From: Helicobacter canis
GTDB lineage: Bacteria; Campylobacterota; Campylobacteria; Campylobacterales; Helicobacteraceae
Assembly (NCBI RefSeq): GCF_900451095.1
Contig: NZ_UGHV01000001.1
Location: forward strand, 992,001 to 1,056,000
Reading direction: 5' to 3'
Length of the DNA: 64,000 bases
Part shown: positions 18,198 to 25,607 of the stretch, one piece after another
Layout: each line of letters opens with the position of its first letter
Numbering within the stretch: the first letter of the stretch is position 1
Made by a program: the position numbers and the translations under genes
Notes under the pieces: generated by a model
The model's database searches: none
Seen by the model: the letters and a program-made list of their open reading frames with translations, nothing else
What the model was told of the DNA's origin: nothing

Positions 18198-18203
18198 ATT
18201 GTA
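18198..18203 (-). promoter_or_regulatory. -10 element (TACAAT) of ffh
   Basis: TACAAT on the minus strand, 42 bases before the ffh start codon and just beyond the stop of cutA. An exact 11-bp uptake-like word (18174-18184) lies between this element and the ffh start, so it would be in the 5' leader of the transcript. Confidence 0.5.
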
Positions 18204-18215
18204 ATACAAGCGGGC

Positions 18216-18542
18216 TTAAACTATGTGTGTTTGGCGCGTGTTTGCATAGATAAACGCTGCATACTCGTGGCTTATCTCATCAATGGCTAGGGCTAAGAAT
18301 TGCGGAGTCTCATAGCTATGGAGTGAGAGTAGCATAGATCGCGCTTTTTCTAGCGCACTCTTGGTGGTTTTAAGCCGTAGGAGATATTCTTTGTCGCAGT
18401 GGATTTGTCCATTAAAGCGATAGAGACTTTTAATTTTGCTCCACTGCGCACAGGCGATGAGGTTGTGCTCTAAAAGGGCTTTGGCAATAGACTTTGCCTC
18501 CTTTTTGCTGCTTGTGGTGGTTAGGATTATGTAGGCTTCCAT
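18216..18542 (-). CDS. cutA: CutA-family divalent-ion tolerance protein
   Basis: The start at ATG 18542 (MEAYIILTTTSSKKEAKSIA) gives about 108 residues. It sits right after the stop of the SMR gene (18547), and an upstream ATG at 18572 lies inside that gene. Family motifs are the N-terminal beta strand with TT-x-S-x2-E-A, LIACAQW, the core GQIHCDKEYLLRLKT and the terminal HSYETPQFLAL. CutA proteins form trimers; the metal-tolerance role is historical and the biochemical function is unclear. Confidence 0.88.
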   Translation of the reverse strand: MEAYIILTTTSSKKEAKSIAKALLEHNLIACAQWSKIKSLYRFNGQIHCDKEYLLRLKTTKSALEKARSMLLSLHSYETPQFLALAIDEISHEYAAFIYANTRQTHIV

Positions 18543-18546
18543 ATCG

Positions 18547-19791
18547 CTAAATAATCTCGTGCAGTAGCCCAACAGCTGCGATGACTAGCACGACCCCCAC
18601 ATAGCCTATGGCATTAAGCCGCTCACCAAACAGGATTCTACCCCCAGCGATCGTGCCGATAATCCCTATCGCCCCCCAGCTAGAATACGCCACTGCAAGC
18701 TCCATAGAATCTAGGGCTAGCATAAGCAGATAAAATGCCCCAATCACCACTGCCACCGCGCCTAGCCCATAGCCTAGCTTAGAGAAGCCATTTGAGGCTT
18801 TAAGCAGCAGATTTGCCACCACATCAAGCACCGCTGCGATACACACAAACGCAAAGCCAAGCATAGCAGGTGTGCTATGCCACACATAGCCTAGAAGTGA
18901 GAGAGCCACTACGCCTATAAGCCCTGCGCTAAGTAGCACAAAGGATAGGGCGGAGGGCTTGCTTGTATGTGAGGTGCAAAAAGTGGATTCTAGGTTTTGG
19001 GCGTTGGCTTTTTGCGAAAAAGCGGGGAGTTTGTGGCTCGCGGCGTCGATAGACAACCAAGTCTTATCTCCTTGCTCGCCACTGCACACCCCCGCTTTTT
19101 CATCAAAAATCCTGCCGCCTGCGGCGTGATTATCAAACACAACTTCAGCTTTTTTGTTCTGCGGCGTGTTTAAACTTTGGGCGTTTTTCTTAGAATCCAC
19201 TTTTTGTAATTCTGCGTTTTTATCAAAAGTGGATTCTAGGTTTTCAGCCTGTTTTGTAAAGCTGCTGTGGGATTCTAGGATTTGCGTGGGGTTTTCACAC
19301 TCAGCCCCTTTTTCTTCTTCTAGGATTCTAGGAATTGCGGTGGGGCTGTGGGAGCTTTGCAAACTTTGGGGAAGGTTAGCGACCTTGTCGGTCGTGCCTT
19401 TCACAAAGTTTGCAACACTGCCGCATTGCTCACCCAAGACCGAATCCTCATCGCTAACCTCGCCGAAGTTGATGAGCAAGATCCCTACCACCGCACACAC
19501 AATCCCCGCATACTGCACCAAAGCTAGATTCTCATCAAAATACCAAATCCCAATCAAAACAATACATATAACCCCAAGCACTTCCCACATCGCATACGCT
19601 ACGCTTACGCTGATTTGCTTAATGGCAAGCCCAATGAAGTAGTAAGACACACAGATGAAAAATGCTGTAACCAAAAAGCCATAGCTCATACTTTGGGCGA
19701 GTTTCAAAAAGCTAGAGCCTAGCACCTCTGTGATGATAGCAAGCACCAGCCATAGCCACGCTAGAAGTTTAGGATTGATTGTTGCTAGCAT
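18547..19791 (-). CDS. Fused double small-multidrug-resistance (SMR) transporter with repeat-derived linker
   Basis: A 414-residue protein containing two SMR domains. Domain 1 (about 1-112) has TM1 with the conserved acidic residue Glu22 (AIITEVLGSSFLK), and SVAYAMWEVLGV in TM3. Domain 2 (about 308-414) has the same layout but Asp323 in place of the Glu (AAVLDVVANLLLK), and AVAYSSWGAIGI in TM3. Between them lies a hydrophilic stretch (about 113-277) built from dispersed repeats, then one extra hydrophobic helix (about 282-304, FVLLSAGLIGVVALSLLGYV). Ordinary SMR proteins are ~105 residues and act as antiparallel dimers; the extra helix would invert domain 2 relative to domain 1. Substrate is unknown. 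It overlaps lgt by 23 bases. Confidence 0.85.
   Translation of the reverse strand: MLATINPKLLAWLWLVLAIITEVLGSSFLKLAQSMSYGFLVTAFFICVSYYFIGLAIKQISVSVAYAMWEVLGVICIVLIGIWYFDENLALVQYAGIVCAVVGILLINFGEVSDEDSVLGEQCGSVANFVKGTTDKVANLPQSLQSSHSPTAIPRILEEEKGAECENPTQILESHSSFTKQAENLESTFDKNAELQKVDSKKNAQSLNTPQNKKAEVVFDNHAAGGRIFDEKAGVCSGEQGDKTWLSIDAASHKLPAFSQKANAQNLESTFCTSHTSKPSALSFVLLSAGLIGVVALSLLGYVWHSTPAMLGFAFVCIAAVLDVVANLLLKASNGFSKLGYGLGAVAVVIGAFYLLMLALDSMELAVAYSSWGAIGIIGTIAGGRILFGERLNAIGYVGVVLVIAAVGLLHEII
18983..19440. repeat. Mosaic of dispersed repeats forming the SMR linker
   Basis: It contains two exact copies of the 11-bp word (18983-18993 and 19229-19239), one near copy at 19191, and a module read on the minus strand as FDEKAG-CSGEQGDKTW-SIDAASHKLPAFSQKANAQN. 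Nearly the same peptide is found inside IspD at about 50.1 kb. The mosaic is free of stop codons in the frame of the transporter. The other strand also has an open frame (19154-19642), which I take as a shadow. Confidence 0.85.
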
Positions 19792-20656
19792 TGCACGCTC
19801 CTTTGGTTTTTAGTGAGTTGTTTTTTAGCGCGTAGAAGATGATTAACGCCCCTAGGGCAATCATTATCAAGCATAGAATCTGCCCCATACTCAAAGAGCC
19901 AAAAAGCCCTAGCTGCGCATCAGGCTCCCTCCAATACTCCGCGATAAAGCGCATAAGCCCATAGCTCACCCCATAGACGCCAATAAGCGCGTTAGTAAGA
20001 GGCTTGTATGTAGAGCATAGCACGATGATTATAAACACCACAAACCCTTCAAGGATAGCTTCTAGTAGCTGGCTAGGGTAGCGTAGCACACCATTGACTA
20101 TAATCCCAATTTTTTGCCCAAAGATGTCATTTTCTCCCACCACTCGCCCAAAAAGCTCTTGGTTTAAGAAATTCCCCACACGCCCAAACACATATGCTAG
20201 TGGCACACTTATAGCGACTAGATCTAGCAAGGGCAGTAGGGATATATGCTTGATTTTGGCAAAGATATATGATGCTAGCAAGAATCCCACCACCCCGCCG
20301 TGGAAGCTCATACCGCGGATACCGATAAAATTCCCATACGGATCAAAGGGGTTAAAAATCTCTATCGGGTGGGCTAAATACCAGAATCTATCGGGATCAT
20401 AGATAAGCACATAGCCAAGCCTAGCCCCCAAAATCACGCCAATTTCTGCCCAGATAAAATAGCTATCTAAAAGCTGCTTTGATATGGGGAAGCGCGTGGG
20501 ATTTATGCGGATAAAAAAGTGCGCGACAAAAAGCGCGAAAATAAGCGCGCATACATACGCGATCCCATACCAATGCACGCTTGCGCCAAATATGCTAAAT
20601 GCCACAGGATCAAAATGCGCATAGATTGTATTCCACAGGCTATATTGCATCTCCAT
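19769..20656 (-). CDS. lgt: Phosphatidylglycerol-prolipoprotein diacylglyceryl transferase
   Basis: A 295-residue integral membrane protein with seven or so TM segments, beginning MEMQYSLWNTIYAHFDPVAF. The Lgt core is present: HWYGIAYV, GARLGYVLIYDP, GMSFHGGVVGF (catalytic-region His/Gly/Gly) and FGRVGNFLNQELFGR with the signature Arg-Gly-Asn. Lgt attaches diacylglycerol to the lipobox Cys of prelipoproteins, several of which are encoded in this window. It is the counterpart of H. pylori HP0955. Confidence 0.95.
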   Translation of the reverse strand: MEMQYSLWNTIYAHFDPVAFSIFGASVHWYGIAYVCALIFALFVAHFFIRINPTRFPISKQLLDSYFIWAEIGVILGARLGYVLIYDPDRFWYLAHPIEIFNPFDPYGNFIGIRGMSFHGGVVGFLLASYIFAKIKHISLLPLLDLVAISVPLAYVFGRVGNFLNQELFGRVVGENDIFGQKIGIIVNGVLRYPSQLLEAILEGFVVFIIIVLCSTYKPLTNALIGVYGVSYGLMRFIAEYWREPDAQLGLFGSLSMGQILCLIMIALGALIIFYALKNNSLKTKGACNASNNQS

Positions 20657-20664
20657 TGTAGTCC

Positions 20665-21015
20665 TTATGAGTTTTTGTAGTTGCGCGGATCGTGCTCGAC
20701 ACTAATGGCAAATATCTTGTCAAACTCCACAGATTCTAGTAGCTCAAGCAAATGGTAGTTGTTTGTGCCAAGGCTAAAGTCATAGTTATTATAGAGCTTT
20801 AGGCGTAGCAAATGCCCTAGGGCATAGGTATTGAAAGGAAAGGCATCAAGCAGCATAATGCGCCATTGGCTAAAATCCCTAGAATCCACTTTTATATGTG
20901 TGGCGATAAGCTTATCAAGCCTGTTGGCAAACTCCAGATAATCTTCATAAGTCTTCACGCGCCCTTGAGAGCACAGATATAAAATATCATTTCTTTTTGC
21001 GGTGCTAAATTGCAA
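20665..21015 (-). CDS. Possible STAS-domain (anti-anti-sigma-like) protein
   Basis: A 116-residue soluble protein of no certain family. The C-terminal half, RIMLLDAFPFNTYALGHLLR followed by a short strand and LLELLESVEFDKIFAI, follows the STAS pattern (v-l-D-l-x6-S-S-x-L-G-x-L-L-r, then L-l-e-x-v-x-l-d-k-l-f-x-i). The phosphorylated Ser of SpoIIAA/RsbV-type proteins aligns with Thr in NTY. The upstream gene, which it overlaps by 11 bases, encodes a HATPase-like protein, the usual partner. The middle contains KVDSR from a near copy of the dispersed repeat (exact word at 20879-20889). The STAS call is inference. Confidence 0.45.
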   Translation of the reverse strand: MQFSTAKRNDILYLCSQGRVKTYEDYLEFANRLDKLIATHIKVDSRDFSQWRIMLLDAFPFNTYALGHLLRLKLYNNYDFSLGTNNYHLLELLESVEFDKIFAISVEHDPRNYKNS

Positions 21016-21511
21016 GATATTGTCCTTTGATTACCATTGATATAGTGCGATATTGTGCGGAGATGATCGTAAATCGTGGTGCATTGTAGCAGAAAATTTC
21101 CGCATATCGTTTAATGAGCTTGTGTCCTAGATTGTGGTGGTGGGTGGATCCTAGGGGGCTAGGCTGCTTAGATGTATGCAGGCATATAAGAGGGCGTATA
21201 TAGGCAGATGGCTTGCCCTTGGGGTAGCAAAATGCCTTGATAGTAACGGAGTAGCAAAAGCTTAGATGCAATCTTTGGCGATCGCAAATATGCGTGGTGA
21301 TTAGCAGGGTGTGTGGCGGTGGGGCTGGGGGTGTTTTGTGTGTGTGTAGTGTGGGGGCATAAAGATCGCATAGCCCGTATTTTAGGATATTTGTGCCTAG
21401 CTCAAAAAGCAGGAGATACACGCTATCTCGCCACTTTGGTGCGATGGGTGAGATAGTGGATTCTAGCGCGGACTCTAAGCTAGCAAAGGCTAAAGGGCAG
21501 CGGGGCTTCAA
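21005..21511 (-). CDS. HATPase-fold anti-sigma-like kinase (RsbW/SpoIIAB type), divergent
   Basis: About 168 residues if translation begins at TTG 21511 (GGAG six bases upstream). An ATG at 21592 would give 195 residues but overlap the preceding gene by 113 bases. SVYLLLFELGTNILKYG matches the N box of GHKL ATPases (E-x3-N), and a later NLGHKLIKRYAEIF matches the G2 box (G-L-G-x3-V-K-R). The G1 box DxGxG is not visible; that region holds a His/Pro/Ser-rich stretch. Adjacent to a STAS-like gene, this suggests a partner-switching pair, perhaps degenerate. H. pylori has lgt and the next RluA-type gene directly adjacent, so this pair is an insertion relative to it. Confidence 0.5.
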   Translation of the reverse strand: MKPRCPLAFASLESALESTISPIAPKWRDSVYLLLFELGTNILKYGLCDLYAPTLHTHKTPPAPPPHTLLITTHICDRQRLHLSFCYSVTIKAFCYPKGKPSAYIRPLICLHTSKQPSPLGSTHHHNLGHKLIKRYAEIFCYNAPRFTIISAQYRTISMVIKGQYLAI

Positions 21512-22199
21512 AGCTCTCTCCAAGCACACAAATGCGGCTTGAATGCAGCATAAGCCTAGGAGCATTTGCGCCGCCATAGAGTGTATCGCCAATGATTGGG
21601 TGTCCTATATGGGCTAAATGCACGCGGATTTGATGTGTCCTGCCTGTTTCTATCTGCACGCGTAGCAAGGTCTTTTTGCCTATAATGGATTCTGGGGCGA
21701 TGTGAGTTAGGGCTTCTAGCCCATCTTTATGCACTTTGCTTTTAGCACTCTTGCCCTTTTTGGTAAGGATTGGGGCATTGATAGTTTTAGACTCTGGGAC
21801 AATGCCTTGGACAAGCGCGTAGTAGATCTTCTCCACCTTGCGTGCTTTAAAGGCGTTGATAATCTCTAGGGCTTTTTGGCTATTGCTCTTAGCTAGCAGC
21901 AGCACGCCGCTTGTCTCTCTATCAAGTCTATGGAGTAGCTCATAGCCTTGAAATCGCGCTTGGATCGCATAGCTTTCTAAAAATGCTGGCTTATTTACCA
22001 CAAGCAAATCCCCCCTTTGCGCGATTATGCTAATTGGCGCGATGTCTTGGATCTGGAAGTTTGTCTTAGGATCTAGCAGGGCGCGTGCTAGGGTGAGCTT
22101 TCTGCCATTGGCACTTACAAGCCCATCATCAATGAGGGATTTTGCTTTTTTATGGGAGATGTGTTTTTGCAGGCTTAGGAGTTTGTAGGCTTTTTCCAT
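21480..22199 (-). CDS. RluA-family pseudouridine synthase (HP0956-like)
   Basis: 239 residues: an N-terminal S4-like region (KAKSLIDDGLVSANGRKLTLA) and a pseudouridine synthase domain with the catalytic LLHRLDRETSGVLLLAKS and GRTHQIRVHLAHIGHPIIGDTLYG. It is compact, like its H. pylori neighbour of waaA. The target uridine is not predictable. It starts four bases after the waaA stop and is probably cotranscribed with it. Confidence 0.9.
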   Translation of the reverse strand: MEKAYKLLSLQKHISHKKAKSLIDDGLVSANGRKLTLARALLDPKTNFQIQDIAPISIIAQRGDLLVVNKPAFLESYAIQARFQGYELLHRLDRETSGVLLLAKSNSQKALEIINAFKARKVEKIYYALVQGIVPESKTINAPILTKKGKSAKSKVHKDGLEALTHIAPESIIGKKTLLRVQIETGRTHQIRVHLAHIGHPIIGDTLYGGANAPRLMLHSSRICVLGESFEAPLPFSLC

Positions 22200-22203
22200 T
22201 TGG

Positions 22204-23703
22204 CTAGTCCTTGTGCGTGGTGATTGCTTGGATAAGCGTGGAGAGATGCGCTTGTGCGTGCTTATAGGAGCTGTGCGGTAGGCTGTGGTGGGCTAGGAGG
22301 GTGGATTCTAGCTCGCTTGGCTTGCATAAGGTGTAGCCATCAATGCAGGCAAAAAGGGCTTCTTGATTAAATATCGCTTCGCCGCTGATAAGCTTAGTGC
22401 CAAAAAATGCCGGCTCAAGGGGATTGTGCCCGCCTGCTGGGACAAATGCACCACCTAAAATCACTATATCTGCTATGGCATAGCAGTTGTTTAGCTCCCC
22501 TAGGGTGTCAAGCAAGATGACATCAAGGCTAGTGTCATTAAGCACTTGTGCGCCTTGTGTGAATCGCGCGCTAGCAAGGGGATAGTCTGCTAGTAGCGTG
22601 GCTACTTGAGTAAATCGTTCGGGGTGGCGCGGGGCTAGGATTAGTAGGCTAGAATCCATTGTGCTAGAATCCACTTTTTTACTAGCGGCTATTTTTCTGT
22701 CATTGCGAGCCGCGTTAGCGGCGTGGCAATCCATAAATTCCGCGCTAGCGGGATAACCATTACTAGAATCCACTTTTTGCGATTTTTCAGCATTATTTTC
22801 AAAAGTGGATTCTAGGTTTTGTGTCTTTGTTTGTGTGGATTGCCACGAAAATCCTTGCGGATTTTCTCGCAATGACGATAAAAGGGCGTTATTCCTAGAA
22901 TCCACTTTTTTTAATGCACTAAAGGCTTGCAGCACCAGCTCTTCCTCCCCCCTATGCGTAGAGGCAGCGACAATCACTAGGCGATTTTTGGGCTTAGGGT
23001 AGGTTTTGCTCGTGGTGATTGGGCTTAGAAGCTTGAGATTCCCAAAGATGTGGATATTGCGCGCTCCAAGCTCGGCTAGGCGCGTGGAGTCGGCTTGAGT
23101 TTGGGCAAAGACTCTATCAATATAGCTAAAAAGCACGCGATAAAACGCACGGAAATGGCGGTATTTAGGGTAGGAGCGCGTGGAGACTCTAGCGTTTATG
23201 AGTAGAGTCTGTGCGCCTAATGCCCTAGCAGTGTGAAAAAGCTCTAGCCATAGCTCTGCTTCGGTAACCACAAGGGCTTGCAGCTGCTTTAGGCGGCGGG
23301 CATAAAAGGGCAGAAATATCTCAAAAGGCAGGAACTCCACGCGGATTGTAGGCTTACTCGCATAGCTACTTTGGGCTAGGTCAAAGCCTGTCTGCGTGGT
23401 GGTGGTGAGCAAGATATTGCGCGTGGGGGTTGCTAGGGCTTGTATGATTGGCTCTAGGGATTTGATCTCGCCAAAGGAGCAGGCGTGCAGCCAAATATGC
23501 GGACAAAAATCCTTGCAAAATCCGCTAGATCTTGGGGCAAAAATGCGCACAAATGGGAAAAATCGCGCAGGGATAGAGCGGCGGTATTTGGGCTTGGTGC
23601 TAAGGTAGAGTAGTGGCAGAGCAAGTAGGATCCACGCCACGCCACAAAGCACGCGATATAGCCAAATAGCCATATACGCACACTTAGGCTTGGCTGTCTG
23701 CAC
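22204..23703 (-). CDS. waaA: 3-deoxy-D-manno-octulosonic acid (Kdo) transferase with in-frame repeat insertion
   Basis: A GT30 enzyme that transfers Kdo to lipid A precursors at the inner membrane. An N-terminal membrane anchor (about 10-34) precedes WLHACSFGEIKSLEPII, TTTTQTGFDLAQ, VTEAELWLELF and the C-terminal GGAFVPAGGHNPLEPAFFG. The family is about 390-420 residues; this one is 499. The excess lies at residues ~265-350, between HRGEEELVLQAFSALKK and SSLLILAPRHPERF, a surface position in the second Rossmann domain. The insertion is made of KVDSR/LESTF words and an MDCHA-ARNDRK hairpin element. The glycosyltransferase motifs on both sides are intact, so the enzyme is probably functional. 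Confidence 0.93.
   Translation of the reverse strand: MQTAKPKCAYMAIWLYRVLCGVAWILLALPLLYLSTKPKYRRSIPARFFPFVRIFAPRSSGFCKDFCPHIWLHACSFGEIKSLEPIIQALATPTRNILLTTTTQTGFDLAQSSYASKPTIRVEFLPFEIFLPFYARRLKQLQALVVTEAELWLELFHTARALGAQTLLINARVSTRSYPKYRHFRAFYRVLFSYIDRVFAQTQADSTRLAELGARNIHIFGNLKLLSPITTSKTYPKPKNRLVIVAASTHRGEEELVLQAFSALKKVDSRNNALLSSLRENPQGFSWQSTQTKTQNLESTFENNAEKSQKVDSSNGYPASAEFMDCHAANAARNDRKIAASKKVDSSTMDSSLLILAPRHPERFTQVATLLADYPLASARFTQGAQVLNDTSLDVILLDTLGELNNCYAIADIVILGGAFVPAGGHNPLEPAFFGTKLISGEAIFNQEALFACIDGYTLCKPSELESTLLAHHSLPHSSYKHAQAHLSTLIQAITTHKD
22664..22905. repeat. Repeat cluster inserted in waaA
   Basis: Four exact copies of the 11-bp word (22664, 22763, 22805, 22895) alternate in orientation around two hairpin elements of the GTCATTGCGAG...GTGGCAATCCA type (22699-22733 and 22836-22876). 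The two hairpins have different inner stems. All of it is open in the waaA frame. Confidence 0.9.
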
Positions 23704-23706
23704 GAT

Positions 23707-24411
23707 TTAGGATTCTAGGTAGAGGATCCTGCCACAATGTGGGCAGGTGATAATATCAGCACTATGAGAAATATCGCTTAAAAGCTTGTCATTTAGCTTG
23801 ATGAAGCAGCCGCCACAGGCGTGGCGTTTGATAGGCACGACACTGGAGTTTTTCGCCCATTTGCGGATCTTTTCATAAAAGGCGATGATATTTTGATCCA
23901 TAGCAGTTATGCACTTTTCTTTCTTGGCAAAAATAGCTTGCTGGGATTGCTTGATCTCTTCTATCTCTCCATCGACTTTTTGCTGCTCTTGGGCGATTTG
24001 TGATTCTAGCTCGACTAATTGCTGGGCGATCTCTTGCTCTTTTGGCGCGTAGGATTCTAGCTCTTTATTTAGACGCGCTATTTCGTTGTTTGCGTGCTTT
24101 AGCTGCTCTTTTGCTAGGTCTTCTTCAATGGCAAGTCCGCGTGCTTCTCTATCGGAGCAGCCATCTTTAATGCGCTGGGAGATAGCTTCTAGCTTGGCGT
24201 TGTTGTCTGTGATATTGGCTTCGTTGCGCTCTATGGCTATGGCTAGGGCTTCCTTTTCTTCACTGGAGCGAGATTGGCTAGCGATAAGCTCTAGCTTCTG
24301 GGCTAGGAGCTTGTCGAGATTGGCGCGTTTCTCCTGCATTACAGGCACAAGTGCATCAGATTCTGTATCAATCTGCGCGATTTGTATGAGCTGTTGCAAA
24401 TGTTTATTCAT
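23707..24411 (-). CDS. Coiled-coil zinc-ribbon protein, HP0958/FlgZ-like
   Basis: 234 residues: a long antiparallel coiled coil (about 10-180, heptads with many E/K/Q/L) and a C-terminal zinc ribbon HACGGCFIKLNDKL ... CPHCGRIL. In H. pylori the ortholog in this position (HP0958) binds RpoN and flaA mRNA and is needed for flagellar gene expression. The same role is likely here, linking this cluster to the flagellar genes at 10-14 kb. It starts just after the Nif3-like stop and has its own TACAAT at 24454-24459 (minus strand). Confidence 0.88.
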   Translation of the reverse strand: MNKHLQQLIQIAQIDTESDALVPVMQEKRANLDKLLAQKLELIASQSRSSEEKEALAIAIERNEANITDNNAKLEAISQRIKDGCSDREARGLAIEEDLAKEQLKHANNEIARLNKELESYAPKEQEIAQQLVELESQIAQEQQKVDGEIEEIKQSQQAIFAKKEKCITAMDQNIIAFYEKIRKWAKNSSVVPIKRHACGGCFIKLNDKLLSDISHSADIITCPHCGRILYLES

Positions 24412-24419
24412 AAAAGTCC

Positions 24420-25148
24420 TTATAGGTAAGAAAATGGGGAAAAGTTAGGCAGTATTGTAGCACTGAGATTCTTAATTTTCAAAAGGCTTTGCAGGATTTT
24501 TGCAAATTCTCTCTCGCTCTCATAATGCCCCACATCGATGAAGCTTAGTCCATTGCTTTTGCCAATCATCGCATCGTGGTATTTCACATCGCCGCAGATT
24601 AGGCAGCTATGTGGCGTGGTGATCTCCCTAGCGTAGCTTGCCCCAGAGCCACACACGATATAAATATGCTCTATATTTTGCTCTGCTTGCACGAAGCGGA
24701 TATGCTCTAGGGATAGAGCCTTTTTGCACGATTTAGCAAGCTCTAGCAGCGGTGTGGGCGCGATCTGGCAGTGCTGGGCTATGCCTTGCTCTGTGGTGGC
24801 AAAGCCTAGGATCTCTCTAGCAAAGTGCGCGTTTAAATGCGTGTGATCAAAGTTTGTATGCATAGCGATGAGGGCGCAGTTTTTCTGCATAAGTGTGGCG
24901 ATGAGATTAGCAGGGTAGGTGGCGGTGTCTAGGGACTTTAGAGGGGAGAAAAGTAGCGGGTGGTGGGTGATTAGCAAGGTGTTTGGCTCTAAATGTTGCG
25001 CCATAGTAGAGTCTAGCTCTAAAGCCAGCGCGATAGAATCCACCTTTTGCCCCATTGTGCCGATATTTAGCCCAGAGTTATCCCAGCTTGCTTGCAGGCT
25101 GAAGGGGCTTAGGCTATCTAGGGTGGTGTAAATTTCGCTGATATACAT
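24420..25148 (-). CDS. Nif3-like dinuclear metal centre hexameric protein
   Basis: 242 residues of the Nif3/YbgI family (often called GTP cyclohydrolase I type 2-like). Metal-binding motifs are TLLITHHPLLFSPLKSL near residue 60, IAMHTNFDHTHLN in the middle, and a C-terminal glycine-rich VCGSGASY with DVKYHDAM and DVGHYESE. The family forms toroid hexamers with two metals per subunit; its reaction is not settled. Corresponds to HP0959 by position. Confidence 0.88.
   Translation of the reverse strand: MYISEIYTTLDSLSPFSLQASWDNSGLNIGTMGQKVDSIALALELDSTMAQHLEPNTLLITHHPLLFSPLKSLDTATYPANLIATLMQKNCALIAMHTNFDHTHLNAHFAREILGFATTEQGIAQHCQIAPTPLLELAKSCKKALSLEHIRFVQAEQNIEHIYIVCGSGASYAREITTPHSCLICGDVKYHDAMIGKSNGLSFIDVGHYESEREFAKILQSLLKIKNLSATILPNFSPFSYL
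24454..24459 (-). promoter_or_regulatory. -10 element (TACAAT) upstream of the HP0958-like gene
   Basis: GCTACAATA on the minus strand, about 43 bases before the start of the HP0958-like gene, within the end of the Nif3-like gene. The same GCTACAAT form recurs before pepF (38461) and the agmatine deiminase gene (43134), which supports it as a real promoter type here. Confidence 0.45.
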
Positions 25149-25607
25149 TGAGAAAACTCCTTTTGTGGTTTTATCGATTCAGTCTTGGGCTGCGCGTTGT
25201 CTTTTGGGCTAGAATCGTGGATTGCTTCGCCGCGCTTGTGCGATAGACCGCCAAGTCTTATCTCCGCGCGCGGCTCGAAAAGCCCCGATTCTAGCTCCAA
25301 AATACTGCCGCGAGAGCAAAAGCCACGCCCCACCACGCCCCACCACGCCCCACCGCAAAGCGAAGCTTCTTTAGTAATCCTTAGAATCGTGTGAAGTAAA
25401 ACAGGCTTTTGAAAACACCTTTCAAAAGTGGATTCTAGCCTAAAACTACCGCAAGAGAAACAAGCCTACTTAGAATCGTTTTGGAATCGTTTTGCATTAT
25501 ATCGAACTCCTAGAATCCACTTTTTTAAATTGCAGACAAAAATACAAAGCGCAGTTTCTTTAGTAATCCATACTAGAATCCACTTTTTGAAAAAGTGGAT
25601 TCTAGGG
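25149..25607. repeat. Non-coding interval of 459 bases made of dispersed repeats
   Basis: No credible gene is present. The interval holds the CGATAGAC-CAAGTCTTATCTCC module (about 25230-25265) also seen at 19.0, 50.2, 52.9 and 57.0 kb, and three tandem copies of CACGCCCCAC at 25324-25353. Four exact 11-bp words follow (25428, 25510, 25573, 25595), the last two forming an inverted pair directly beyond the hsdS stop. That pair could fold into a hairpin and end the type I RM transcript. In H. pylori the Nif3-like gene is next to glyQ; here this repeat block and the RM operon separate them. Confidence 0.8.
25573..25605. terminator. Inverted repeat pair at the end of the hsdS transcript
   Basis: CTAGAATCCACTTTTT, a G, then the exact complement, begin three bases after the hsdS stop on the minus strand. 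The stem could be 16 base pairs. A run of A/T lies at its centre rather than after it, so terminator activity is an inference from position. Confidence 0.4.

Noticed and set aside
19154-19642. 162-residue plus-strand frame opposite the SMR gene
   Set aside because: It covers the repeat linker and runs antisense through conserved SMR codons; no motif or start signal.
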